64,000 bases of DNA from Streptomyces actinomycinicus (GTDB lineage: Bacteria > Actinomycetota > Actinomycetes > Streptomycetales > Streptomycetaceae): assembly GCF_016741775.1 (NCBI RefSeq), contig NZ_JAERRK010000001.1, positions 496,001 through 560,000 of the forward strand, given 5' to 3'. The first letter of the stretch is position 1. Every line of letters starts with the position of its first letter. The position numbers and the translations under genes are program-made. The notes beneath the pieces were generated by a model. That model was not told the DNA's origin. It did no database searches and worked only from the letters and a program-made list of their open reading frames with translations. Below are positions 1 through 11,009 of the stretch, piece by piece.

Positions 1-238
1 CGACATCGTGCTGTGCCCGGAGGTCGCCGCCAAGCAGGGCGCCGACGCCCCGACGCAGCACTCCATGGACGAGGAGCTTCAGCTGCTCACCGTCCACGGT
101 GTGCTGCACCTGCTCGGGTACGACCACGAGGAGCCCGACGAGAAGGCCGAGATGTTCGGGCTCCAGGCGGCCATCGTGGACGGCTGGCGGGGCGAGCGCG
201 GCCTGACCGGGCCGTCCCCCGCGCCGACCGTCTCGTAA
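1..238 (+). CDS. ybeY: Endoribonuclease YbeY, C-terminal part (5' end outside window)
   Basis: About 78 C-terminal residues are visible, read from base 2 to the TAA at 236-238. The segment [11 protein letters not shown] is the family zinc site (three His in H-x3-H-x5-H), which defines the metal-dependent RNase YbeY that matures 16S rRNA 3' ends and takes part in ribosome quality control. The tail after the motif is short, as in other family members. A DUF21/CBS protein follows 8 bases downstream, the arrangement usual in actinobacteria, so the two are probably co-transcribed. The catalytic motif is seen directly; the role comes from family knowledge. Confidence 0.93.
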   Translation, partial: DIVLCPEVAAKQGADAPTQHSMDEELQLLTVHGVLHLLGYDHEEPDEKAEMFGLQAAIVDGWRGERGLTGPSPAPTVS

Positions 239-246
239 GCGCCTCC

Positions 247-1548
247 ATGAGTCCGCAGATCGTGATCGGCGCGATCGCGCTGGTCGTCGTCGCCTGGCTC
301 GCCGCCTGCGCGGAGGCGGGCATCGCGCGGGTCTCCAGCTTCCGCGCCGAGGAGGCGGTCAAGTCCGGCCGCCGGGGCAGCGCCCGGCTCGCCCAGGTCG
401 CCGCCGACCCGACCCGCTACCTCAACGTGGCCCTGCTGGTCCGCGTGGCCTGCGAGATGGCCGCCGCGGCCCTGGTGACCTACGCCTGCCTGCAGGAGTT
501 CGACGCGACCTGGCAGGCCCTGCTCGTCGCCATCGGCGTGATGGTGCTCGTGTCGTACGTCGCCGTGGGCGTGTCCCCGCGGACCATCGGCCGCCAGCAC
601 CCGATCAACACGGCGACCGCGGCGGCCTACGTGCTGCTGCCCCTGGCCCGGGTGATGGGACCGATCCCGTCCCTGCTGATCCTCCTCGGCAACGCGCTCA
701 CCCCGGGCAAGGGCTTCCGGCGCGGCCCCTTCGCCTCCGAGGCGGAGCTGCGCGCACTGGTCGACCTCGCCGAGAAGGAGTCGCTGATCGAGGACGAGGA
801 GCGCCGCATGGTGCACTCGGTCTTCGAACTGGGCGACACGCTCGTGCGCGAGGTCATGGTCCCGCGGACCGACCTCGTCGTCATCGAGCGGTACAAGACC
901 ATCCGGCAGGCCCTCACCCTCGCGCTGCGCTCCGGGTTCTCCCGGATCCCGGTCACCGGTGAGAGCGAGGACGACATCGTCGGGATCGTGTACCTGAAGG
1001 ACCTGGTCCGCAAGACGCACATCAGCCGGGACGCGGAGGGCGACCTGGTGTCCACGGCGATGCGTCCGGCCGTCTTCGTGCCCGACACCAAGAACGCCGG
1101 CGACCTGCTCCGCGAGATGCAGAAGGAACGCAACCACGTAGCCGTCGTCATCGACGAGTACGGCGGCACCGCCGGGATCGTCACCATCGAGGACATCCTG
1201 GAGGAGATCGTCGGCGAGATCACCGACGAGTACGACCGGGAACTCCCGCCGGTCGAGGACCTCGGCGACGACCGCTTCCGGGTCACCGCCCGGCTCGACA
1301 TCACCGACCTCGGCGAGCTGTACGGCCTGGAGGAGTACGACGACGAGGACGTGGAGACCGTCGGCGGACTGCTCGCCAAGGCACTCGGCCGGGTGCCCAT
1401 CGCCGGTGCGTCCGCCGAGGTCGAACTGCCCGACGGACGCCGGCTGCGGCTGACCGCCGAGGCCGCGGCCGGCCGCCGGAACAAGATCGTCACCGTGCTG
1501 GTGGAACCGGTCCCCGTACCGGCGGCCGAGGAGGAGAAGCCCGAGTGA
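247..1548 (+). CDS. DUF21/CBS-domain membrane protein (CorC/hemolysin C family)
   Basis: 433 residues. Residues 1-190 form a DUF21 (CNNM-type) region with about four hydrophobic segments. Two CBS domains follow, starting near the MVPRTDLVVI motif (about residue 205) and near MRPAVFVPDT (about 280), then a CorC_HlyC transporter-associated domain from about 345. The motif DEYGGTAGIVTIEDILEEIVGEI is typical of this family. Members are linked to magnesium/cobalt export or Mg homeostasis; the hemolysin name is historical. The ATG at 247 is chosen because it lies just after the ybeY stop and begins a membrane helix. Its stop overlaps the GTG of the next gene by four bases (GTGA), indicating translational coupling. 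The substrate is not shown by the sequence. Confidence 0.9.
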   Translation: MSPQIVIGAIALVVVAWLAACAEAGIARVSSFRAEEAVKSGRRGSARLAQVAADPTRYLNVALLVRVACEMAAAALVTYACLQEFDATWQALLVAIGVMVLVSYVAVGVSPRTIGRQHPINTATAAAYVLLPLARVMGPIPSLLILLGNALTPGKGFRRGPFASEAELRALVDLAEKESLIEDEERRMVHSVFELGDTLVREVMVPRTDLVVIERYKTIRQALTLALRSGFSRIPVTGESEDDIVGIVYLKDLVRKTHISRDAEGDLVSTAMRPAVFVPDTKNAGDLLREMQKERNHVAVVIDEYGGTAGIVTIEDILEEIVGEITDEYDRELPPVEDLGDDRFRVTARLDITDLGELYGLEEYDDEDVETVGGLLAKALGRVPIAGASAEVELPDGRRLRLTAEAAAGRRNKIVTVLVEPVPVPAAEEEKPE

Positions 1549-1904
1549 CCCCCCAGGAGCTGCGCGCCCTGTGCCTGTCCTTCGACGCGGCAGTGGAGGA
1601 CTTCCCGTTCAACCCGGAGACCTCGGTCTTCAAGGTGCTGGGCAAGATGTTCGCCCTGACGAACCTGGGCGCGCGGCCCCTGACGGTCAACCTCAAGTGC
1701 GACCCGGAGGACGCGGTCCGGCTGCGGACCGACCACGAGGGGCTGATCCTCCCCGGCTGGCACATGAACAAGCGCCACTGGAACACCGTGACCGCCGACG
1801 GCGACCTCCCCGACCGGCTCGTGCGGGAACTGGTCGAGGACTCCTACGACCTCGTCGTCGCCGGCCTGCCCAGAGCGGAACGGCTGCGTCTGGACCGGCC
1901 CTGA
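1545..1904 (+). CDS. MmcQ/YjbR family protein
   Basis: 119 residues, starting with GTG inside the stop of the preceding gene (GTGA). The protein has the compact YjbR double-wing fold signature: the core FKVLGKMFAL, then LKCDPEDAVRLR, then the conserved PGWHMNKRHWNTV near residue 70, and an acidic C-terminal helix (LVEDSYDLVVAGL). Family members are called DNA-binding on structural grounds, but their role is unknown. Coupling to the CBS protein suggests one transcript with ybeY. No catalytic motif is visible. Confidence 0.85.
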   Translation: MTPQELRALCLSFDAAVEDFPFNPETSVFKVLGKMFALTNLGARPLTVNLKCDPEDAVRLRTDHEGLILPGWHMNKRHWNTVTADGDLPDRLVRELVEDSYDLVVAGLPRAERLRLDRP

Positions 1905-2034
1905 ATTCCTTTGCCGGACCGTCTTGACCCCGTGTCACTTCGAGCGGACCGGGCGGGCCGAGCCGACGTGGACGGCCGGCTGTCGCGGCATCCACGCTCA
2001 GCACCGCCGCGCAGGGGAGCCGTTCGCCCGGACG

Positions 2035-3456
2035 TCAGACCCCGGACCGAGCCGGGCGCAGGCCCAGGCCGACCAGTACGGCGGCGGCGAGGACGATCAC
2101 CGCGTCCAGGGCGAGGACCGTGTGCACGCCGGCCAGCAGGTCGCCGGAGGTGGTGGCCAGGACACCGAGCAGCGGGATGCCGACCGTGAGCCCCACCTGC
2201 TGGGTGGACGTCACCAGGCCGGTGGCCAGGCCCTGTTCCTCGTCCGGGACACCGGAGGTGACGGTGAGGCCGTACGAGACGATCGCGCCGAGGTGGCACA
2301 TGCTCGCCAGGGACACCGCGGCCGTGGCCAGCCACACCGACCAGGTGTGCGCGTTCAGCAGGAGCAGCGCCGCGACCAGGGCTCCCTGGCCGGCCAGCGA
2401 GCCGACCAGGGTGCGACGGGCACCGAAGCGGCCGATGACCCTGGCGGCGAGGGTGCCGGCGACGGCCGACAGGACGCCCTGGACGCCGAAGACCAGGCCC
2501 GTCTCGAAGGCGGACAGGTGCAGGACCTCCTGCAGGTACAGGGTCAGGGCGAAGATCACCGTGGACATCATCGAGAAGGTGACCAGACCGCCCACGTTGC
2601 CCCACGCCACCGTGCGGCGGCGCAGCATGGGCAGCGAGACGAGGGGAGCCGCCGAGCGGGACTCGATCGCCGTGAACGCGGCGAGCAGCAGCAGGCCGGC
2701 GATCAGCGCCGCGATGACGTCGGCGCGGCCGAAACCGTGGTCGGCGGCCGTGGACAGGGCGTAGATCAGCGACAGCAGACCGGTGGTGACGGTGACCGCG
2801 CCGGGCACGTCCAGGCGCGGGCGCTCCGGGGTACGGGACTCCGGCAGCAGGCCGGGCGCGAGGGGCAGCACGATCACCGCGAACACCGCGAGCAGCGCCA
2901 TCGTGGAGCGCCAGCCGAGGGTGTCCGTCAGCACACCGCCCGCGATCATGCCGACGGTGAAGCCCAGGGACAGCAGCGTGCCGGAGATGCCGAGGGCGCG
3001 GTCGCGGGCCGGGCCCTCCGGGAAGGTGGTGGTCAGCAGGGACATGCCGGTCGGCACGATCGCCGCCGCGCCGAGGCCCTGCAGCGCCCGCCCGGCGAGG
3101 AAGGACGCCGGGTCCCAGGCCAGCGTCGCCAGCAGGGAGGCGGCCCCGAACAGGGCCAGCCCGGCGAGGAACAGCCTGCGGCGGCCGTACAGGTCGCCGA
3201 TGCGGCCGAAGAGGAGCAGGAAGCCACCGGAGGGCAGGGCGAACGCGGTGACCGCCCACTGCAGGGCGGAGCGGCTCATGCCGAGGTCGGAACCGAGGCC
3301 GGGCAGGGCCACGTTGAGGACGGAGAAGTCCAGTGCGACCATGAACTGGGCCGCGCAGAGCACGAACAGCACGAGCTTGTCACGCGTCGAGAGCCGCGGG
3401 ACGCCGAGCGGTTCGCCCGCGGTCGTGGTGGGTCGGGTGGTGGAGTCGATCGCCAT
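2035..3456 (-). CDS. MFS drug-efflux-type transporter
   Basis: 473 residues, mostly hydrophobic, about 14 membrane segments. After a short hydrophilic N-terminus the first helix carries LDFSVLNVALPGLGSDLG, the DHA2 (EmrB/QacA) motif. GRIGDLYGRRRLF follows as the MFS loop 2-3 motif. ALQGLGAAAIVPTGMSLL is also characteristic. Likely a proton-driven exporter of a small hydrophobic compound. The ATG at 3456 is chosen because the protein begins right before the first helix. It is transcribed divergently from the MmyB-type regulator at 3547, with a perfect palindrome between them, so that regulator probably controls it. The substrate cannot be inferred. Confidence 0.88.
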   Translation of the reverse strand: MAIDSTTRPTTTAGEPLGVPRLSTRDKLVLFVLCAAQFMVALDFSVLNVALPGLGSDLGMSRSALQWAVTAFALPSGGFLLLFGRIGDLYGRRRLFLAGLALFGAASLLATLAWDPASFLAGRALQGLGAAAIVPTGMSLLTTTFPEGPARDRALGISGTLLSLGFTVGMIAGGVLTDTLGWRSTMALLAVFAVIVLPLAPGLLPESRTPERPRLDVPGAVTVTTGLLSLIYALSTAADHGFGRADVIAALIAGLLLLAAFTAIESRSAAPLVSLPMLRRRTVAWGNVGGLVTFSMMSTVIFALTLYLQEVLHLSAFETGLVFGVQGVLSAVAGTLAARVIGRFGARRTLVGSLAGQGALVAALLLLNAHTWSVWLATAAVSLASMCHLGAIVSYGLTVTSGVPDEEQGLATGLVTSTQQVGLTVGIPLLGVLATTSGDLLAGVHTVLALDAVIVLAAAVLVGLGLRPARSGV

Positions 3457-3506
3457 GGCACGAGCTTCGGGCCGTCGGAATACGGCTGGGGAGTCGGAAC
3501 TTATGG

Positions 3507-3523
3507 TGGTGGTGGCACCACCA
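3507..3523. promoter_or_regulatory. Palindrome between divergent MFS and MmyB-type regulator genes
   Basis: Perfect 17-base inverted repeat, TGGTGGTG-G-CACCACCA, in the 90-base divergent intergenic region. It is a good candidate operator for the adjacent regulator. Function is inferred from position and symmetry only. Confidence 0.5.
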
Positions 3524-3546
3524 GACAGCACGAGGGGGAGCGGTAC

Positions 3547-4425
3547 GTGCCGGTTGTCGATGCGACGAAGAGCCCGCGGCGGAGCGAACTGCGCGAGTTC
3601 CTGATGAGCCGGCGGGCCCGGGTGAGCCCCGAGGAGGCCGGACTGCCGGGCGGCGGCGGCCGGCGCCGGACGCCCGGACTGCGCCGTGAGGAGGTCGCCG
3701 TGCTCGCCGGTGTGGGCGCCTCCTGGTACCAGTGGCTGGAGCAGGGGCGGGACATCTCGGTCTCCCCGCAGGTCCTCGACGCCGTCGCCCGGGTGCTGCG
3801 GCTGAGCGACGCCGAGCGGCGGCACCTGTACCTGCTGGCCGGGCTGAACCCGCCGACGCCCCAGGTCGTCCCCGACCGGCGGGACATGTGCGACGGGCTG
3901 CAGCGGCTGATCGACACCTGGATGCCGTACCCGGCGCACATCATGGACCTGTACTACAACTGCGTGCTGTACAACGACGCGGCGGCCATGGTGCTCGGCA
4001 TGCGGCCGGAGATCACACAGAACTGCCTGGTCGACTTCTTCACCGACCCGCTGTACCGGTCGCGCAGCAACAGCTGGGAGCGGAACGCGCGCACGGTCGT
4101 GGCGCAGTTCCGGGCCGCGTGTGCCGCACGGCCGGACGACGAGGGGTTCCAGTCGGTGCTCGCCGAGGTGTCGGCGCTCAGCCCCGAGTTCGTGGCGCTG
4201 TGGGCCGAGCGGGACATCGAGGACCAGGGGCAGGTGCGCAAGGAACTGGACCACCCCGTGGTGGGGCTGCTGGTGGTGGAGGCGACGGTGCTGAAGGTGC
4301 CGGCCCGGCCGGACCTGATGATCGTGCTGCACGCTCCGCTGGACGAGGCGAACACCGCGGCCAAGCTGGAGTGGCTGGCGTCTCCCGAGGGGCGGCGCGG
4401 CACGATGTACCCCGTGGCGGGGTGA
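3547..4425 (+). CDS. XRE-family regulator with MmyB-like C-terminal ligand domain
   Basis: 292 residues. The N-terminal helix-turn-helix carries RRRTPGLRREEVAVLAGVGASWYQWLEQGRDISVS (split here at residues ~45-80), the hallmark of Streptomyces MmyB-type regulators. The C-terminal half is the MmyB-like domain (LYYNCVLYNDAAAMVLG, then a late HPVVGLLVVE), thought to bind a fatty-acid-like ligand. The GTG start at 3547 has a GAGGGGGAG ribosome site about six bases upstream. The divergent MFS gene is the likely target. Two more regulators of the same type occur in this window (11010 and 50770). Confidence 0.87.
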   Translation: MPVVDATKSPRRSELREFLMSRRARVSPEEAGLPGGGGRRRTPGLRREEVAVLAGVGASWYQWLEQGRDISVSPQVLDAVARVLRLSDAERRHLYLLAGLNPPTPQVVPDRRDMCDGLQRLIDTWMPYPAHIMDLYYNCVLYNDAAAMVLGMRPEITQNCLVDFFTDPLYRSRSNSWERNARTVVAQFRAACAARPDDEGFQSVLAEVSALSPEFVALWAERDIEDQGQVRKELDHPVVGLLVVEATVLKVPARPDLMIVLHAPLDEANTAAKLEWLASPEGRRGTMYPVAG

Positions 4426-4453
4426 AGCCGCCGGGGCTTCGTATGCTCTGGGC

Positions 4454-4807
4454 ATGACCGAGAGCAACGCGCTTGACCCCGAGGACCGCAAGATCGTCAC
4501 CCTGGCCCGTTCCGCGCGGGCCCGCAACGGTGTGCCCGAGGGGGCGGCCGTACGGGACGACACGGGGCGTACGTACGTGGCCGGGTCGGTGGAACTCGCC
4601 TCGCTGAAGCTGAGCGCGTTGCGTACGGCCGTTGCGATGGCCGTGGCTTCGGGGGCGCGGTCGCTGGAGGCGGCGGCCGTGGTGAGCGACGCGGAGGCCG
4701 TGCCGGACGAGGACCGGGCGGCCGTCGCCGACCTGGGGGGTGCGGGTACGCCGGTGCTGCTCGCCGGGGCCGACGGCGTCGTGCGGCGCACCGTCACCGC
4801 CGGCTGA
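4454..4807 (+). CDS. Cytidine deaminase-like protein lacking zinc ligands
   Basis: 117 residues. The region VAGSVELASLKLSALRTAVAMAVASGA aligns with the cytidine deaminase motif in which NVENAS is followed by C-A-E. Here the catalytic Cys and Glu are Ser and Leu, the second P-C-x2-C motif is absent, and the whole protein contains no cysteine. It therefore cannot hold the catalytic zinc in the normal way. Proteins like this are often annotated as cytidine deaminase near era in Streptomyces. The fold assignment rests on motif alignment by eye. A binding or regulatory role is possible but unproven. Confidence 0.72.
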   Translation: MTESNALDPEDRKIVTLARSARARNGVPEGAAVRDDTGRTYVAGSVELASLKLSALRTAVAMAVASGARSLEAAAVVSDAEAVPDEDRAAVADLGGAGTPVLLAGADGVVRRTVTAG

Positions 4808-4921
4808 CGCACCAGTGGGCCCCGCCCCCTGGACCCCGCTCGCGGCGACCGAACAAAAGGTCGGCTGGAATTCAACCTTGTTGGGGCGGTGCCGTCGCGC
4901 ATCAATGGGGCCATAGGTTCC

Positions 4922-4936
4922 GACGACCCGTCAGAT
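4922..4936 (+). promoter_or_regulatory. Upstream motif shared by two secreted-protein genes, copy 1
   Basis: GACGACCCGTCAGAT, ending 110 bases before the ATG at 5047. A near-identical copy (13 of 15 bases) lies at 5595-5609, 99 bases before the ATG at 5709. Repetition at matched distance suggests a common regulatory element. The rest of the 4808-5046 gap shows no other convincing signal. Confidence 0.4.
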
Positions 4937-5046
4937 CCGCACCGCCGGTGCCGGTGTCCGCATCCGCTCGCCCGGCCTGCCGTTCGTCGGCGCACCTTCC
5001 GACCATCCCCACATGGCATCCCCACAGGGAAGGGAAGCGGATCCCC

Positions 5047-5523
5047 ATGAGAGGAAAGCGCACGGCAACAGGTGCGGCGCTGGTCGCCGGGGCCCTCGCG
5101 GTCACCGGCCTGACCCTCGCGCCGACCGCGGCCGCCGTCACCCCCCAGTCGGCGACCATCACCGCGAGCTGCGGCATCTTCGGCGGTGGCTCGGCCACGC
5201 TCACCGCCACCCAGAACAGCACCTCCGCCACCGTCACCCTCACCTCCTCCGCGATCAAGGCGCCGGTCGCGGTGGCCCAGGACTCCATCACCTCCACGCT
5301 CACCCTGGTCAAGGCGAGCGGCGGCACCACCGTGTTCAGCGGGACGAAGAACCCGGCCATGCCCAGCGGTTCGGCGGTCAGCGTCGGCCCGCTGCCCGGC
5401 ACCGTGGCCTCCGGTGACAGTCTGGAGGCGTACGGCGGCTCGCTGAAGATGGTGATCTTCGGTGTCACCGTGACCTGCAAGGCCACCGCCAGGCAGTCGC
5501 CCGGCCCGTTCGTCTTCGACTGA
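5047..5523 (+). CDS. Small secreted protein, unknown function
   Basis: 158 residues. An N-terminal Sec signal peptide is clear: MRGKRTATG, then a hydrophobic stretch to about residue 30 ending in APTAAAV. The mature part is rich in Thr, Ser, Val and Gly in alternating beta-strand pattern, with two cysteines that could form a disulfide. No catalytic motif is visible. It is followed by a larger secreted protein and a DUF916-like membrane protein and shares an upstream motif with the former, so it is probably a third component of the same surface system. The ATG at 5047 is preceded by a GGGAAG sequence. The product family is not recognised. Confidence 0.8.
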   Translation: MRGKRTATGAALVAGALAVTGLTLAPTAAAVTPQSATITASCGIFGGGSATLTATQNSTSATVTLTSSAIKAPVAVAQDSITSTLTLVKASGGTTVFSGTKNPAMPSGSAVSVGPLPGTVASGDSLEAYGGSLKMVIFGVTVTCKATARQSPGPFVFD

Positions 5524-5579
5524 GCCGACCGGGCGATCCGGTTGAGCGACATGTTCCGGATCGTGCCGTAACCCCCTGG

Positions 5580-5621
5580 GATGCCGCAAAAACTGATGAT
5601 CCGTCAGATTTCTGCGGCATC
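5580..5621. other. Nested hairpin containing the shared upstream motif, copy 2
   Basis: Perfect 9-base arms GATGCCGCA (5580-5588) and TGCGGCATC (5613-5621) enclose an inner CTGA/TCAG stem. The inner part holds GATGATCCGTCAGAT at 5595-5609, the second copy of the motif seen at 4922. It could be a protein-binding site upstream of the gene at 5709 or a terminator-like structure after the gene at 5047, though no U-tract follows it. Confidence 0.45.
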
Positions 5622-5708
5622 TCCATTGACTTCTCACCCCCGCTCCACATCAATGCCCCCTGTCGGCGCAGATGAGCCGCTGCGCCAGCAACCCTCAGGA
5701 GGGGGCCC

Positions 5709-7037
5709 ATGGGTTCGACACCCCGAAGAGCCCGACGGTGGCGCTGGGCGTCACTGTTCGGGGCGACCGCACTCGCGGTCACCGCGGGCGGCGCGCTGGC
5801 CTGTCCGGCCGGTGCCGCCGGCACGAACGTGGACTTCGCCACGCACTGCATCCCGCCGGCCGTCTCGGGTCTACCGCCCATCGACGGCACCACCACCGCG
5901 AACGTGTCGGTGGACAACACCAGTCCCAAGGTCGGCGACACGGTCACCGTGACCTACACCGTGGTCACGGCCGCCGCCAGCAACCCCACCGACCTGGCCC
6001 TGCCGGCCGACATCATGACCCCGACCGGCAAGGTCGCCCTCGGTGGCGCCCAGACCGGTGCCGTCACCGTCACCGGACCGAAGAAGAACCCGCCGGTGCC
6101 GGGGAAGGCCGCGTTCCCGTCCTTCTCCATGACCGGCACGTTCACCGTCACCAAGGCCGGGCAGATCACCCTCTCTCCCGGCGACTACAACATCCACACC
6201 AGCTACATCCTGGAGCTGGACACCCCCTGCACGGTCATCACGCCGCCCGCCCCGGTCTCGCAGACCGTGACCGCGACCGACGGCACCCCGTCCAACACCC
6301 GGGCCATCTCGCTGGGTTCGGCGTCCGGTGACCCGGGTGCCGGTGTCACCGTCAGCGGGACGAACTTCACGCCGGGTGCGACCGTCACGCTGGCCGGGCG
6401 GGCCGGTGACACACAGACCGCGGACACCGCGACCGTGACCGCGAACGCCCAGGGCGCCTTCAGCGGTTCCCTCGTCGTCAACGACAAGACGACGACCGGG
6501 ATCGTGGCCTACGAGGGCGGCTCCTGGAACCCCGACAAGGGCGCCGGACCCGCGGCCTACGTCGTCAACGACAACACGCCCGTCCCGGCCGGCAGCCAGA
6601 AGCTGACCACCACCGTCAAGGCGGGCACCCTGTCCATGTCCCAGGCCGGCGACTCCGTCGCGCTGTCGGCGGTCGACTTCGGCCAGGGCGGCGCCTCGAC
6701 CGGGCGCCTCAACTCGGTGACGGTCAAGGACTTCCGCGGCGGGCCCGCGGGCTGGTCCCTGACCGGCAAGGTCACCGAGTTCACCGGGCCCGGCGCCAAG
6801 ATCGACGCGAGCAAGCTCAGCTGGAGCCCCGCCTGCGCGACCAAGGCGGGCAGCCCCAGCACCTGCAAGGCCGGTTCGGCGGGCACCGTCGGCAGCGCGG
6901 GAGCGACGCTCGCGTCGACCCCGAACGGCACGCTCACCGGCGGTGAGTTCACCGTCGACGCCGGCCTCTCCCTGGACGTTCCGGCGTTCACGCCTCCGGG
7001 CTCGTACTCCGGCGTCCTGACCCTCACCCTCACCTGA
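5709..7037 (+). CDS. Secreted WxL-like surface protein
   Basis: 442 residues with a signal peptide (twin-Arg-rich N-terminus MGSTPRRARRWRW, hydrophobic core, cleavage near PAGAAG). The central part is made of beta-rich, Ig-like repeats (TVSGTNFTPGATVTL is a typical bacterial Ig strand pair). The C-terminal third carries GWSLTGKVTEF, which fits the first WxL motif (W-x-L-T), and ends in YSGVLTLTLT, matching the usual WxL domain end. WxL domains attach non-covalently to the Gram-positive wall, and a DUF916 partner follows. The start is set by a strong AGGAGG at 5697-5702. The WxL assignment is by motif; the ligand is unknown. Confidence 0.72.
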   Translation: MGSTPRRARRWRWASLFGATALAVTAGGALACPAGAAGTNVDFATHCIPPAVSGLPPIDGTTTANVSVDNTSPKVGDTVTVTYTVVTAAASNPTDLALPADIMTPTGKVALGGAQTGAVTVTGPKKNPPVPGKAAFPSFSMTGTFTVTKAGQITLSPGDYNIHTSYILELDTPCTVITPPAPVSQTVTATDGTPSNTRAISLGSASGDPGAGVTVSGTNFTPGATVTLAGRAGDTQTADTATVTANAQGAFSGSLVVNDKTTTGIVAYEGGSWNPDKGAGPAAYVVNDNTPVPAGSQKLTTTVKAGTLSMSQAGDSVALSAVDFGQGGASTGRLNSVTVKDFRGGPAGWSLTGKVTEFTGPGAKIDASKLSWSPACATKAGSPSTCKAGSAGTVGSAGATLASTPNGTLTGGEFTVDAGLSLDVPAFTPPGSYSGVLTLTLT

Positions 7038-7137
7038 CCGACCGAACCAGGACACCGGTGGCCGGGCGCCCCGCCGTACGACCGGGGCCGCACCCGCCCG
7101 ACCGCCACCGTCCCGAGCCCGTGGGGGGTCCGCACCC

Positions 7138-9769
<2,632 letters not shown>

Positions 9770-9962
9770 TCAGAGCGTCACGGGTGTGGGTTTCCGGTCG
9801 CGTACAGGTGTGTTTCCGTGACGTTTCGTTGCGTGTGGGTTTCCGGAAGCTCACGGGAAGAAGGGGTGCCGGCCGTTGGTCCGGCGTTGGTACGGGAGGG
9901 GTGCCGGCCTTTGGTTCGGCGTTGGTACGGCAGGGCTCCGTGGATCAGGGAGAATGGGCGGC

Positions 9963-10916
9963 ATGAGTGTTCGTACCCAGTCATCCGAGCAGCCGGCGGA
10001 AACCGTCCACCGCGCCGGCTTCGCCTGCTTCGTGGGCCGCCCCAACGCGGGCAAGTCCACCCTCACGAACGCTCTGGTCGGGCAGAAGGTGGCGATCACG
10101 GCGAACCAGCCGCAGACCACGCGGCACACGGTGCGCGGCATCGTGCACCGGCCCGACGCCCAGCTGATCCTGGTGGACACGCCAGGGCTCCACAAGCCGC
10201 GCACGCTGCTCGGTGAGCGGCTCAACGACGTGGTGCGGACGACGTGGGCCGAGGTCGACGTGATCGGCTTCTGTCTTCCGGCGAACGAGAAGATCGGTCC
10301 CGGTGACCGCTTCATCGCCAAGGAGCTGGCGGGGATCAGGAAGACCCCGAAGATCGCGGTCGTCACGAAGACGGACCTGGTCGACTCCAAGACCCTCGCC
10401 GAGCAGCTGATCGCGATCGATCAGCTGGGCAAGGACCTGGGCATCGAGTGGGCGCAGATCGTGCCGGTCTCGGCGGTCGGCTCCAAGCAGGTGGATCTCC
10501 TGGCCGACCTTCTGATCCCCCTGCTCCCCGAGGGGCCGGCGCTCTATCCCGAGGGCGACCTCACGGACGAGCCGGAGCAGGTGATGATCGCGGAACTCAT
10601 TCGTGAGGCCGCGCTGGAAGGTGTCCGGGACGAGCTGCCGCACTCCATCGCGGTGGTCGTGGAGGAGATGCTGCCGCGTCCGGACCGGCCCGCCGACCGT
10701 CCCCTCCTGGACATCCACGCGAACGTCTACATCGAGCGTCCCAGTCAGAAGGGCATCATCATCGGGCCCAAGGGCAAGCGTCTGAAGGAGGTCGGCATCA
10801 AGTCCCGTAAGCAGATCGAGGCGTTGCTGGGGACGCCGGTCTTTCTGGATCTGCACGTCAAGGTGGCCAAGGACTGGCAGCGCGACCCGAAGCAGCTCCG
10901 CAAGCTGGGCTTCTAG
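9963..10916 (+). CDS. era: GTPase Era
   Basis: 317 residues. The G domain shows G1 GRPNAGKST, a G2 region with TTRHTVRGIV, G3 DTPG and G4 TKTD, followed by a C-terminal KH type-2 domain (ERPSQKGIIIGPKGKRLKEVG). Era binds 16S rRNA near its 3' end and helps 30S maturation, in line with YbeY at the start of the window. The ATG at 9963 has an AGGGAG at about 9948; an earlier ATG at 9954 would sit too close to that site. Family length is about 300 residues, so the gene is complete. Confidence 0.97.
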   Translation: MSVRTQSSEQPAETVHRAGFACFVGRPNAGKSTLTNALVGQKVAITANQPQTTRHTVRGIVHRPDAQLILVDTPGLHKPRTLLGERLNDVVRTTWAEVDVIGFCLPANEKIGPGDRFIAKELAGIRKTPKIAVVTKTDLVDSKTLAEQLIAIDQLGKDLGIEWAQIVPVSAVGSKQVDLLADLLIPLLPEGPALYPEGDLTDEPEQVMIAELIREAALEGVRDELPHSIAVVVEEMLPRPDRPADRPLLDIHANVYIERPSQKGIIIGPKGKRLKEVGIKSRKQIEALLGTPVFLDLHVKVAKDWQRDPKQLRKLGF

Positions 10917-11009
10917 GCCCCCGCCCGCCCACCCACCCGACTCGGCCCCTCGAGAGACCACCGCCACGGGGTTCCCCCCGGCCCCAAGCGTTTGGTGGGC
11001 GTCGGGGTG

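Noticed and set aside
13-246. Extension of the DUF21/CBS gene into the ybeY region
   Set aside because: The added residues are Arg-rich without similarity, and overlap the YbeY zinc-site frame.
3457-5637. N-terminal extension of the MFS frame at 2035-3456 by about 700 residues
   Set aside because: The extra part is antisense to the MmyB-type regulator and later genes; the MFS family begins at the ATG at 3456.
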